Source of the DNA: Bacteroidota bacterium | GTDB taxonomy: Bacteria; Bacteroidota; Bacteroidia; NS11-12g; UBA955 | Assembly (NCBI GenBank): GCA_027488835.1 | Contig: JAIYAW010000005.1 | Coordinates: 104,307 to 168,306, forward strand | Reading direction: 5' to 3' | DNA length: 64,000 nt | Shown: positions 1 through 8,646 of the stretch, piece after piece | Layout: every line of letters begins with the position of its first letter | Position numbering within the stretch: the first letter of the stretch is position 1 | Program-made: the position numbers and the translations under genes | The notes under the pieces: model-generated | Database searches by the model: none | Seen by the model: only the letters and a program-made list of their open reading frames with translations | What the model was told of the DNA's origin: nothing

Positions 1-1373
1 AATTTCTCAAAATAACTGATATAGGCTTTTACCAAAGTTTTGTTATCGGGGTTTGGGTTATTCACCGCGTATAGTCCCAACAATTTGCCTTTTGATTGTT
101 CAAGATTCCCCATTTTTTTCGGTCTTTGAATTTTATGGTCGTGAACCAAAACGTGAGGGATATCCTCCGATCCACTTGCAGGCATGTGGCAGCCCACACA
201 TCCTTTTGGATGAATCTGTTGGCTTGTTGCTAATTTACAGTTTTTCAAACTGCTGCGTTTGGAATCAGTTTGATGACAATCAACGCATACTTTATTGAAA
301 ATTTGTATTTTGGTTTCCTTTACACTCACATGCGGATTGTGGCAGTTGATACAGGTTAAATTTAAATTGGGATTGTAAATTTCGGTTTTGCCTTTGTTTG
401 ATTTGATGAAACATTGACTTTGCTGAAACCTGTCGGAATGTCCAGCCATTACGAAATAATCTTTGTTTTCATATTTCGGCATGTATACCTCAAATACATC
501 CGACAATTTCATTCCTGGACGGAAATCAGTGAATTTCTTATTCGGTTTTAGAACATTATTACCTTGTAAATGACATCTTTGACAAATGTCAATTTGCAAG
601 GAATAGGGTAGGCGTTTTGGGTTTACAATACTGCGATCTGCCTGTTTTCTGACATCAACTAAAATTCCATTTCGTTTTTGATTTACGTGCAATTCTCCGG
701 GACCGTGGCAACGCTCGCAATCAATTCCCAGCGGAATTTTATCGAACAAATTCACCGATTGCTCATTCACTGTGGGCATGGCGTTGTGGCAAGCCATGCA
801 TTCAATATCTATTTTACGATGAAAGGATGTATTGTTCTTTTCAAAACCCGGTGGTAAGTCCCACTTGCCTTTTTGCGTATAGTAAGTCAAAGGAGCTTGA
901 TATAAAAAATCTCCATCTTTCCAAAGATGGCTATTGGTATGTTGTCCACTCCCGATGATATAAGAAATTTTTTCTTTCCTACAGTAGGACGTGTCTTTTC
1001 CATTTAATCGGTACTCCGAAATATAAAGTCCATTGTTCTGCCAATAAGGGTAATAATAGAGATTTCTATTCGGATCGAAGATGGGTTTGTTTTGATTGAA
1101 ATTCCCTTTAGATTTAGACTTAGACGATGAATCAAAACTCAATCCCATTCCAGTGTGAACAAAGGTTGAATGTTTATCTGAATGGCAACCTTTGCAAGTT
1201 TCCATGCCTACATAATTTACGGTATCGTTTAGGTTAAGAAAGAAACCTGTATCTTTTTTTGCAATTGAATCATTACTTCCACAATAGGTAAAAACCAGTG
1301 CGAAACAACCAACTGATAATAGGGTTAAAAGGATTGTTAATTTTCGAAGTGATGTAGATGAAAATAGATTCAT
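1..1373 (-). CDS. Multiheme (seven CXXCH) cytochrome c family protein, 3' end cut by window edge
   Basis: This frame is open from an ATG at 1373 to the window edge, so about 457 residues are visible and the C-terminus is missing. Residues 1-30 form a hydrophobic signal or anchor segment. Seven c-type heme motifs follow: CKGCH (about 60), CMACH (about 192), CERCH (about 219), CQRCH (about 264), CINCH (about 341), CVDCH (about 363) and CVGCH (about 392). The arrangement resembles the cytochrome c554/tetraheme-like proteins of Bacteroidota, which often continue into TPR repeats; the last visible residues (LLGLYAVNNPNP) could begin such a region, but that is inference. It is expected to be exported to the periplasm or cell surface for electron transfer. 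It is the last visible gene of a minus-strand series and lies 33 bp downstream of the rhodanese gene. The redox partner cannot be told from the sequence. Confidence 0.85.
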   Translation of the reverse strand, partial: MNLFSSTSLRKLTILLTLLSVGCFALVFTYCGSNDSIAKKDTGFFLNLNDTVNYVGMETCKGCHSDKHSTFVHTGMGLSFDSSSKSKSKGNFNQNKPIFDPNRNLYYYPYWQNNGLYISEYRLNGKDTSYCRKEKISYIIGSGQHTNSHLWKDGDFLYQAPLTYYTQKGKWDLPPGFEKNNTSFHRKIDIECMACHNAMPTVNEQSVNLFDKIPLGIDCERCHGPGELHVNQKRNGILVDVRKQADRSIVNPKRLPYSLQIDICQRCHLQGNNVLKPNKKFTDFRPGMKLSDVFEVYMPKYENKDYFVMAGHSDRFQQSQCFIKSNKGKTEIYNPNLNLTCINCHNPHVSVKETKIQIFNKVCVDCHQTDSKRSSLKNCKLATSQQIHPKGCVGCHMPASGSEDIPHVLVHDHKIQRPKKMGNLEQSKGKLLGLYAVNNPNPDNKTLVKAYISYFEK

Positions 1374-1406
1374 TTATCCCTCGAAATTAAGAATAAAAAT
1401 GGATTA

Positions 1407-1715
1407 TTATTGTCCAAATTCCATTTGCCAATCAATTACGCCGCCAACTAGGTTACGTACATTGGTAAATCCGTTTTGAAGCATGAATTGTTGGGCAGTC
1501 GCACTCCTTCTACCAGAGCGGCAATGCACAATAATTTCTTCATTTTTCCAATCTTCAATTTCATCCAATCTACCAGGTAAATCTCCTAGTGGAATTAATT
1601 TGCCATTTAAATTAAATTCATCAAACTCATAAGTTTCTCTTACATCTAAAACGTTGAGTGTTTCATTGGCATCTTTGCGGCGCTTTAATTCTATTACAGA
1701 AATATCTTGAATCAT
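1407..1715 (-). CDS. Rhodanese-like domain protein (single domain)
   Basis: This 102-residue protein is a stand-alone rhodanese domain. The active-site loop HCRSGRRS (residues about 64-71) contains the catalytic cysteine that carries a persulfide in sulfurtransferases. The LDVRE motif near residue 23 and the GGVIDW end are also typical of the family. There is no signal peptide, so it should be cytoplasmic. The start lies 3 bp after the stop of the upstream T9SS cargo gene, which suggests co-transcription. The physiological sulfur donor and acceptor cannot be predicted. Confidence 0.9.
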   Translation of the reverse strand: MIQDISVIELKRRKDANETLNVLDVRETYEFDEFNLNGKLIPLGDLPGRLDEIEDWKNEEIIVHCRSGRRSATAQQFMLQNGFTNVRNLVGGVIDWQMEFGQ

Positions 1716-1718
1716 AAA

Positions 1719-3680
1719 TTATTGTTTAAAAAATTGTGATGTGGAGATTTGTCCATTGGTTAATGTAACCCTAGCCAAATATATTCCGGATTTTAATAAA
1801 GAAACGTCGAAAACATTTCCCTCTGGTTTTGATAAAATTATACGTCCTGATATATCAACAATTTCTGTTTTACTCACAATTCCATTGCTAGGGAATATTT
1901 GAATCATGTTGGTGGCAGGATTGGGAAATACATTCACTTTAAACTTTTCTAACTTTTTAGTTGAAAACGAATAATTCACTCTTTCGCCATAAAGCATTCT
2001 AATCATCGGCGTTCCTTTTACACTATAATCAGCTTTCTCCCAACTTCCAAGTAAGTTATAAAACAAATGCGGATTGGGTTGTTCAATGTTGTTAAATCTG
2101 TAATTATTATCATAACCAACATTCAAAACATAAGGCATGTTTTGTAACCAACCAACGTAGTATTTTCCTTTAGGTAGATACAAAGTAGAATCGAAGAAAA
2201 AGTAGTGAAATAAATTCACGGAATCTCTATAGATAGGCTTATCTACAGTTATTTCATACATGAGTTGATCTTTATTGTCGGATTTACTCAAAGGCGACAG
2301 TGCCTTCCAGATGCGTAATTTAAACGTTCTACCGCTTACATCTGCATTGGTTTGAGTAAAATACATGGCAATGCCTCTTAAAGAATCATCGGTTAACGTA
2401 TTGAATTCCATGGCAAATTGACCTTTTATGTTACCCAAATAAGCGTAATCTAAACCAAAACCACCTTCAGCGGAACCGTCATCATACGCGTACCATGGTA
2501 AAAATTCATGGGTGAATTCAACAGTGTTGTTGTTGGTTAGTGAATTATAATTATCTGGGGTTTCGTCATTACTCTGTGGGGCAATTTGAAATTTATATTG
2601 TAAAGAAGGAGTTGCAGTTGAGAGAGTATCAAATTGTAAATTGGCAAATGATTCAATTGAATCAGAATTCGGAAGTATATTTCTCGCACTGCTGCCAAAA
2701 GGTTGTGTGTAAATGTCCTTACCAAATCTATTTTTTATATTTAATCCAAATCGGGTTTGAACAGAATATTGTTGGTTCAAATTCCTAACCAATACTTTTG
2801 GTCCAGAACCGGCAATGGTGGAAAGATTAGATTTGAAGTGAGAATAGGGTACATTCTTGTAATCTTTGCAAAGCCCTGACTCAACAGCTACTATGCCAAC
2901 ATCCTGTATGTCGTTGATTGTACTATTCCTGTTTTTTTCTAAGCGTATATAATCAATATGCCAATGATTCAAATTACCAGTTGCCTTGGTATAATTTACC
3001 CATCTAAATTGGAAGGTTTGATGGAGGAATTCTTGAGCATCAATTTTGATAAAAATCTCTTTAAATGAATCCACTGCAGTGCCTGCAATAGCCCAAACTT
3101 TTTTCCACTGATGCTGATTGTTTTTGAAATACAATAACAATGAATCCTCAGTTTCAGGAATATCGCCTATGCCTTGCGCTTGGTAAAAAAAACTCAAATA
3201 GATATTGTCGGTAGTTTTGTATTGATAACTGGTTGGTCCTTTGTAATAAAACGACAAATTAATCGGTTGAGATGTCAAACTGTCGGCAAATACTTTTGAG
3301 TTTTTGTCTAAATTGGAGTAGGGATTGCCTTGTTGGTTTAGATGATCAAAAGTGGCAACCTGATAATTTGGTGGAAGAATAGCAAATGAATTATTTACCC
3401 AAACTTGTTTGTCACACCATTTTTTTTGATCAGGAAAACCCAATTTCGAAGCAAAATCTTCAAAGAAGGGCAATGTTAACGTGTCTGTTATTTGAAATGT
3501 CCTTTGAGAAATAGAAGGTTTAATTCTTTTGCTTTCTTGATTGGCAATTTCATTCGATTTTAATGGGAAAACTTTAGTGAATTGACCGTTTGACCTGTTG
3601 TGAAATGAACATAAAACGATGAGGCCAATTATTACAAATTTGCTACTTTTTTTGAACGCATTTCCAAACCCTAATCTCAT
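1719..3680 (-). CDS. Secreted protein with T9SS type A C-terminal sorting domain
   Basis: This is a 653-residue exported protein. An N-terminal signal peptide (KFVIIGLIVLCSF, cleavage near SNGQ) is followed by a long beta-rich region of unknown function. The last about 75 residues form a Por secretion-system sorting domain: VFPNPATN, then ISGRIIL, then SGIYLARV and an end near QFFKQ. This places it on the cell surface or in the medium after type IX secretion. I recognise no enzymatic motif in the body; segments such as FFYQAQGIGDIPE and WHIDYIRLEKN look like jelly-roll or adhesin-like modules. It lies between the PASTA gene (85 bp upstream, with a hairpin in the gap) and the rhodanese gene (3 bp downstream). 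Confidence 0.85.
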   Translation of the reverse strand: MRLGFGNAFKKSSKFVIIGLIVLCSFHNRSNGQFTKVFPLKSNEIANQESKRIKPSISQRTFQITDTLTLPFFEDFASKLGFPDQKKWCDKQVWVNNSFAILPPNYQVATFDHLNQQGNPYSNLDKNSKVFADSLTSQPINLSFYYKGPTSYQYKTTDNIYLSFFYQAQGIGDIPETEDSLLLYFKNNQHQWKKVWAIAGTAVDSFKEIFIKIDAQEFLHQTFQFRWVNYTKATGNLNHWHIDYIRLEKNRNSTINDIQDVGIVAVESGLCKDYKNVPYSHFKSNLSTIAGSGPKVLVRNLNQQYSVQTRFGLNIKNRFGKDIYTQPFGSSARNILPNSDSIESFANLQFDTLSTATPSLQYKFQIAPQSNDETPDNYNSLTNNNTVEFTHEFLPWYAYDDGSAEGGFGLDYAYLGNIKGQFAMEFNTLTDDSLRGIAMYFTQTNADVSGRTFKLRIWKALSPLSKSDNKDQLMYEITVDKPIYRDSVNLFHYFFFDSTLYLPKGKYYVGWLQNMPYVLNVGYDNNYRFNNIEQPNPHLFYNLLGSWEKADYSVKGTPMIRMLYGERVNYSFSTKKLEKFKVNVFPNPATNMIQIFPSNGIVSKTEIVDISGRIILSKPEGNVFDVSLLKSGIYLARVTLTNGQISTSQFFKQ

Positions 3681-3697
3681 TTTTATATTCTCCGAAA

Positions 3698-3724
3698 AGA
3701 ATTTTAGGCAGCACCTAGAATTCT
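3698..3724. terminator. Imperfect hairpin between the PASTA gene and the T9SS gene
   Basis: An 11-bp arm at 3698-3708 (AGAATTTTAGG) faces CCTAGAATTCT at 3714-3724 across a 5-nt CAGCA loop, with one non-Watson-Crick position. Read on the minus strand it is followed by TTTTC, so it could be a weak or attenuating terminator after the ligase/PASTA genes. It lies just upstream of the T9SS cargo start and could equally be a 5' leader structure. Confidence 0.35.
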
Positions 3725-3765
3725 AATAACGATTATTTTGCTTTTTTATTGTTTTACCAAAAAAA

Positions 3766-4380
3766 TTAATTTCCAATATCCTCAGGAACAGGTGTTTCAT
3801 CACCAGATGAAGTTGAATCAATAGCATCTGGGAATTTGTCTTTGTCGTTTGATATGATTACCAAATCAATTTTGGTTCCCTTAGTGAGAAGAGTACCAGG
3901 TGCTACTTCACGTCCATTAATTTTTTGACTAATCACCAAATTATTTCCAATTTCATCAAATGAAAAGGAAATGTCCCCCAATACTAAGCCATTATTTTTC
4001 AAAACGGCTGTTGCCAACGTTAAGCTTTGGTCTACCAATTTGGGCATTTTTATTTTAGGTTTGTTTCCAGAATTGATAATTACATAAATTGCTCTCCCCG
4101 GTTTTACTTCATTTCCTGCAGCAGGTATTTGCTCAATGATTGAAAAAGGTTGTGCTTTTTCATTGTATACTGAATCTATAATTTTAACAGTCAAACCTTC
4201 ATTTTGCATCATAATTTCTGCGTTTGAAACTGTTTGACCAACAACATTGGGAACTGGAATTTTTACGTCGTGTTTTGTATACCAACCCAAAGCCAAATAA
4301 ACGGTAAAAATCAATATCCCAAAAACTACCAATGCAGCTCCAATATTATAAATCCAATTTTTAGTGCTGTTATTATCCAT
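3766..4380 (-). CDS. Membrane-anchored PASTA-domain protein without kinase
   Basis: This 204-residue protein has a short cytoplasmic N-terminus, one transmembrane helix (about 11-33) and two clear PASTA repeats. The first begins at VPNVVGQTVSNAE (about 43) and the second at MPKLVDQSLTLAT (about 112). A Ser/Thr/Pro-rich acidic tail follows. PASTA domains bind peptidoglycan fragments or beta-lactams in Ser/Thr kinases and some PBPs; here there is no kinase or transpeptidase domain. The gene overlaps the 3' end of the D-Ala-D-Ala ligase gene by 8 bp, which points to translational coupling and a role connected with the cell wall. The exact function is unknown. Confidence 0.88.
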   Translation of the reverse strand: MDNNSTKNWIYNIGAALVVFGILIFTVYLALGWYTKHDVKIPVPNVVGQTVSNAEIMMQNEGLTVKIIDSVYNEKAQPFSIIEQIPAAGNEVKPGRAIYVIINSGNKPKIKMPKLVDQSLTLATAVLKNNGLVLGDISFSFDEIGNNLVISQKINGREVAPGTLLTKGTKIDLVIISNDKDKFPDAIDSTSSGDETPVPEDIGN

Positions 4381-7174
4381 TATTTTGAGTTAATGCTCCA
4401 AATTTCAGTATTTCTTGGATAAAATCAAAAGGTTTATATCCGTTTATTGCAGCTTGGTGATAAATACATGTTGCTGGGGTCATTCCAGGTAAAGAATTTA
4501 TTTCAATAATTACTGTTTCAACTTTCCCATCTGCATATATTTTTACAAATGCATCTATTCTGCAATATCCAGTTACATCTAGTGCTTTCGCTACCATTTC
4601 AAGTGTAGCTCTCACTTCCCTCGAAATTCTATTTTGTTCAAATTCATCTTTTGAAAATCTTGAAGGAGTTAAGTTTTGTCCCTCACCAGCCAAGAATTTT
4701 TCTTCTAGACTCAAGATTTCTGATTCCGCTAACGATTCAGAGGGTTCGAACATTTCATATTCGATACTTCCATCTTCGTTTTTGTGGGTAACCATTCCAC
4801 CAGTCACTTCTAAAAATCTAACACAATCGCCTTTTTCTATGAATTTCTCTATTAACAGTTCATTTTTTCTCGGAATTTCATCATTTACAGTAATACCCAA
4901 CTTTACACAATGTGCTTCATCGAGTTCTTTCGTTTCTCTGAATATTAAATCCATAAACAACGTTAATTCCTCTTGCGATTTGATTTTTCTCACAGCCGCG
5001 CTGCAACCATCATCAGCAGGTTTTGCAATTAATGGCAATCCGAATTCTTGGATAATTTTAGCAGGTATTTCAATTTTATTATTTAGGAAATCTGCTTTTG
5101 CAACCATGGTATGGTCGGCCACCAAGAATCCCAACTCTCTTAACTTCTTGTTCGTATCAAATTTATTGATGGTAATTTCTGCACTGTGGGCCTTGCTGCC
5201 ATTGTGGTATAATCCAAATTTTAATAAATCTTTTTGAATGGTTCCGTCTTCTCCCGGTCTGCCATGCAATGCAATAAATACGCCCTCAACTTCCTTCGAA
5301 AGTTCCTCAATTGAAATTTGAACGGGTTTGGTAATTAAATCGTTTCGGTTAAAAGTATGCGTAATTTGTTGAGCTTCTTCCTGAATTTGAAGAATCATTG
5401 CATTTACGCTGTAATTTTCAATCTTCTCCCTAATGTCGTCGGCATTGTCTTTTAACATCATGTTCAAAGGCAATTTATGTAAAGAATATTCAGATGGATT
5501 TCCAGTTAAAAACAAAGGATAAGGTTCATACGTTTCGCTGCTACTCAGTTTTTCATAAATGTTTCGCCCCGATTCCATGCTAATGTGTCGCTCAAAACTA
5601 TATCCACCCATAATAACCGCAATTTTCTTTTTGGTATTGATGGACTTTCCCTTTCCGTCTAATAGTGCTTGGAATTGACTTCTCAATGCGTGCCATTTTT
5701 GTCCTTTCGGATGGCTATTGATTCTTGCATGGATAGATTGGCTGATAATAAAAGTCAAAAATTGACTTGGATTCAATCCAATTTCCGCTGCTTGGTGGAA
5801 GAAAAATGAGCTTGGCATCATTCCACTGGTTGTATTCGGATCGTTCAAGAATATCTCGTTTTCTTCATCTACGAAACCATCAATTCGGGCGTAAACTTCA
5901 AATCCAAAATGTCCGTATAAATTCACGCAGGCTTGTCGAATATCATCGATCACAGAATCCTCTACCTCAATTGGGGTAACTTTATTGCTCAAACCAGGCA
6001 AATATTTGCTTCTATAATCAAACAGCATTCCTGTTTTTCTGATTTCGGTAGGAGGTAAGGCCATGCATCCGCCATCGTTTGTAGCTACCACAATACAGCT
6101 AAATTCTTTTCCCTCAATCAGTGATTCAATAACTACTTGCGATTCACTATCCAAAGATTCTAGCGTAATATTTTCTGCAGATTCATTGAAAAAATCGAAC
6201 AATTCATCCGGTCTATTTATTTTAGTGCCATTTGCCAAAAGCGGCAATCCCAATCCGCTTCTTAGGTCGGTAAGGTGCTTGATTTCTTGAATTTGGATTT
6301 CTAATGATTTTTGCTTATATTCAGATATATTGAAATTTAATTTAAAAAAGGCCAAGTCAATTGCGTTACAAAATTCTTCGAAATCGGGATGCATCAAAAT
6401 GCTCACGCCCAATGAAGAACCTTGGTGAGCTGGTTTGATCACCATTTTCTCGCCAAACATCATATTGAACATTACAAACCATTCTTGCTTTTGTTTTAAA
6501 CCTTCCTCGCCATTTTCACTGGCTTCTAACCAGGCTGATTTGTTGAGTGTTTGATATTCATTTACATATAATCCTGTGGCACTTTGGAAATCTTTTTGAA
6601 TCGACTTGTTAATACCAATTGCCGAAGGTAAAATTCCAGATCCGCTGTAAGGAATACCCAACCATTCTAAAATCCCTTGAATACTTCCATCTTCACCAAA
6701 AGTTCCATGCAAGGCCAAAAAGGCAAAATCAATTTTATTGGATAAGTTTTCAAGGGTAATGATTTCACCAATAGATTGAAGCATTTCAGTTTGCAATTGC
6801 TTGTTTGCAATTGCCTCAATTGATGTATGTAAATTATTCTCAGTTTCTTTTTCCCATTGTTTGATCCACGTTTCAAATTGAAGGGGGTGAGATTGCTTTA
6901 ATGCGTCAAAAGGATTTAAACTCTCAGCATAAATTTGAAAACCATGCGGTAAATCAGGCAAGAACTGTGCAGGAGGATAAAAATCTCTCACGCTGCCTTT
7001 ATAAACATATTGCCAATCGAGTTGAACAATGTTGCCAAAACTATCTACAAATAAAGGTACAGCCTCAAAAATAGACTTGTCTAAATTGTCGTAAACGGTA
7101 CGTCCACCGGCAAAAGAAACCTCTCTTTCACGCGATTGACCACCAAAAAAAATACCTACACGAATTTTTTTCAT
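4373..7174 (-). CDS. ddl: Tandem (two-copy) D-alanine--D-alanine ligase
   Basis: This 933-residue protein holds two complete Ddl-like units, whereas a normal Ddl has about 300-360 residues. Unit one (about 1-505) shows FFGGQSREREVS, ALHGTFGEDGSIQG, KPAHQGSSLGVS and a metal-ligand stretch NDPNTTSGM. Unit two (about 513-933) shows IMGGYSFERHIS, ALHGRPGEDGTIQ, AKPADDGCSAAV and IEINSLPGMT. Ddl joins two D-alanines with ATP to make the dipeptide of peptidoglycan precursors. The E-x-N metal motif is conserved in unit two (EIN) but is D-x-N in unit one, and the serine-rich loop GSSLG is kept only in unit one. The two halves may therefore have specialised. The first gene of the run, it has a promoter-like TATTTTTG 8 bp upstream of its ATG. 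Confidence 0.85.
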   Translation of the reverse strand: MKKIRVGIFFGGQSREREVSFAGGRTVYDNLDKSIFEAVPLFVDSFGNIVQLDWQYVYKGSVRDFYPPAQFLPDLPHGFQIYAESLNPFDALKQSHPLQFETWIKQWEKETENNLHTSIEAIANKQLQTEMLQSIGEIITLENLSNKIDFAFLALHGTFGEDGSIQGILEWLGIPYSGSGILPSAIGINKSIQKDFQSATGLYVNEYQTLNKSAWLEASENGEEGLKQKQEWFVMFNMMFGEKMVIKPAHQGSSLGVSILMHPDFEEFCNAIDLAFFKLNFNISEYKQKSLEIQIQEIKHLTDLRSGLGLPLLANGTKINRPDELFDFFNESAENITLESLDSESQVVIESLIEGKEFSCIVVATNDGGCMALPPTEIRKTGMLFDYRSKYLPGLSNKVTPIEVEDSVIDDIRQACVNLYGHFGFEVYARIDGFVDEENEIFLNDPNTTSGMMPSSFFFHQAAEIGLNPSQFLTFIISQSIHARINSHPKGQKWHALRSQFQALLDGKGKSINTKKKIAVIMGGYSFERHISMESGRNIYEKLSSSETYEPYPLFLTGNPSEYSLHKLPLNMMLKDNADDIREKIENYSVNAMILQIQEEAQQITHTFNRNDLITKPVQISIEELSKEVEGVFIALHGRPGEDGTIQKDLLKFGLYHNGSKAHSAEITINKFDTNKKLRELGFLVADHTMVAKADFLNNKIEIPAKIIQEFGLPLIAKPADDGCSAAVRKIKSQEELTLFMDLIFRETKELDEAHCVKLGITVNDEIPRKNELLIEKFIEKGDCVRFLEVTGGMVTHKNEDGSIEYEMFEPSESLAESEILSLEEKFLAGEGQNLTPSRFSKDEFEQNRISREVRATLEMVAKALDVTGYCRIDAFVKIYADGKVETVIIEINSLPGMTPATCIYHQAAINGYKPFDFIQEILKFGALTQNNG

Positions 7175-7182
7175 GAAGTCAC

Positions 7183-7190
7183 AAAAATAG
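7183..7190 (-). promoter_or_regulatory. Putative -7 box (TATTTTTG) for the ligase gene
   Basis: The minus strand reads TATTTTTG, an exact match to the Bacteroidota -7 consensus TAnnTTTG, ending 8 nt before the ATG at 7174. A TTG lies about 20 nt further upstream, close to the expected -33 position. The transcript would have almost no leader. Confidence 0.5.
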
Positions 7191-7254
7191 GCAACATTTG
7201 TTCTAAACCCAATGTGGTTTCAATCGAATTTTATTGTTACTTTGCAAAGCATTT

Positions 7255-8646
7255 ATGAATCAGATTGTACTCTTCCAAAATATCAGTGAAATTGCCCAAC
7301 TTGGGCTACCAGAAAACGTTGTAAAATATTTTCAAACTTTATTTAATGATGATAAATACGGGTATGATTATTTTGGTTTTGAGGGACATTTTTACCTCAT
7401 TAAATTGGGTAAATTAACCGGGAATTCAGAAGCGGAAAGGCTTCGTGTTGAAGGTTCCAGAATTGCAAAATCTGCTGCCGATTTGAAATTAACAAGTCTG
7501 CAAGTGAAATACAACAGCTTGCAAACTGACGAAGCATTTTTCTTGGCTGAGGGATTTTTATTGAGCCAATACCAATATAACCGATTTAAAAAATCAGCGG
7601 TAACAACTACGCAATTGCCATTTTTGGAATTAAACGTTTCTGAAAATGCAAGATTTGAGACATTGAAACTGATTATTCAAAGCGTTTTTAAAGCGAGAGA
7701 TTTGGTAAATGATCCTTCAAATACACTTACAGCTACTGCTTTGGCAAGTGCTTTTGAATATATGGGTAAAGAAGCAGGATTTGATACAGAAGTATTGGGG
7801 AAAGCCCAAATTGAAAGTCAAAAAATGGGCGGTTTAATTGCAGTGAACAAAGGAAGTCAAGAGCCACCATCTTTCACAATCATGAATTACAAACCGGCAA
7901 ACGCTGTAAATACTCAACCATACGTTTTAATTGGGAAAGGTGTTGTGTTTGATACAGGAGGATTGAGTTTGAAACCGACGCCCAATAGCATGGATTTTAT
8001 GAAATGCGATATGGCCGGATCTGCGGTAGTGGGTGCAGTAATGTACGGTGTAGCAAAATTAAATTTGCCAGTTTGGGTAATGGGACTGGTTCCGGCTACA
8101 GACAACAGACCTGGTGAAAATGCAATTTGCCCCGGTGATATTATAACCACTTTGGATGGTACAACAGTAGAGGTTTTAAATACAGATGCTGAAGGAAGAT
8201 TGATCCTTTGTGATGCATTGTCGTTTGCGAAAAAATATGACCCAACTTTGGTTATTGATTTTGCAACATTAACAGGAGCCGCAGCCGGAGCTTTAAGTAG
8301 TTATGGTTGTGCTGTAATGGGAACCGCTGCAGATACAATAAAAAATGACATTAAAGAAAGTGGAGAATTGGTATACGAGCGTATGGCTGAATTTCCACTA
8401 TGGCCTGAATTTGGTGATGAAATGAAAGGTGAAATAAGTGATCTAAAAAACCTGGGTAAAGGTGCTGGTGGTGCTCAATCTGCGGCAATGTTTTTAAAAC
8501 ATTTTACCTCATACCAATGGTTGCATTTTGATATTGCAGGTACTTCTTTTGCACATGCTCCCAAAGGTTATATTGGTCAGGGTGGAACTGGCTTTGGAGT
8601 TCGAATGATGTTGAATTATTTTTTGAAAAAATACAATGGAAAATAA
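7255..8646 (+). CDS. Leucyl aminopeptidase (M17 family)
   Basis: This is a 463-residue cytosolic metallo-exopeptidase. The C-terminal catalytic domain has the M17 signature NTDAEGRL (about 309-316), the metal-binding stretch GKGVVFDTGGLS (about 227) and MKCDMAGSA. Enzymes of this family remove N-terminal residues from peptides, often Leu, using two metal ions. An in-frame TTG at 7234 exists, but the ATG at 7255 gives the natural N-terminus (MNQIVLFQN) and follows a TTACTTTG box at 7237-7244. The 3' end overlaps pdxA by 11 bp. E. coli PepA also binds DNA, but nothing here supports that role. Confidence 0.92.
   Translation: MNQIVLFQNISEIAQLGLPENVVKYFQTLFNDDKYGYDYFGFEGHFYLIKLGKLTGNSEAERLRVEGSRIAKSAADLKLTSLQVKYNSLQTDEAFFLAEGFLLSQYQYNRFKKSAVTTTQLPFLELNVSENARFETLKLIIQSVFKARDLVNDPSNTLTATALASAFEYMGKEAGFDTEVLGKAQIESQKMGGLIAVNKGSQEPPSFTIMNYKPANAVNTQPYVLIGKGVVFDTGGLSLKPTPNSMDFMKCDMAGSAVVGAVMYGVAKLNLPVWVMGLVPATDNRPGENAICPGDIITTLDGTTVEVLNTDAEGRLILCDALSFAKKYDPTLVIDFATLTGAAAGALSSYGCAVMGTAADTIKNDIKESGELVYERMAEFPLWPEFGDEMKGEISDLKNLGKGAGGAQSAAMFLKHFTSYQWLHFDIAGTSFAHAPKGYIGQGGTGFGVRMMLNYFLKKYNGK

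Noticed and set aside
53..298. An 81-codon plus-strand open frame at the left edge
   Set aside because: It lies opposite the multiheme cytochrome frame, whose CXXCH motifs give clear coding evidence on the minus strand.
4782..5237. A 151-codon plus-strand frame inside the ligase gene
   Set aside because: It is a shadow of the second Ddl unit on the opposite strand.
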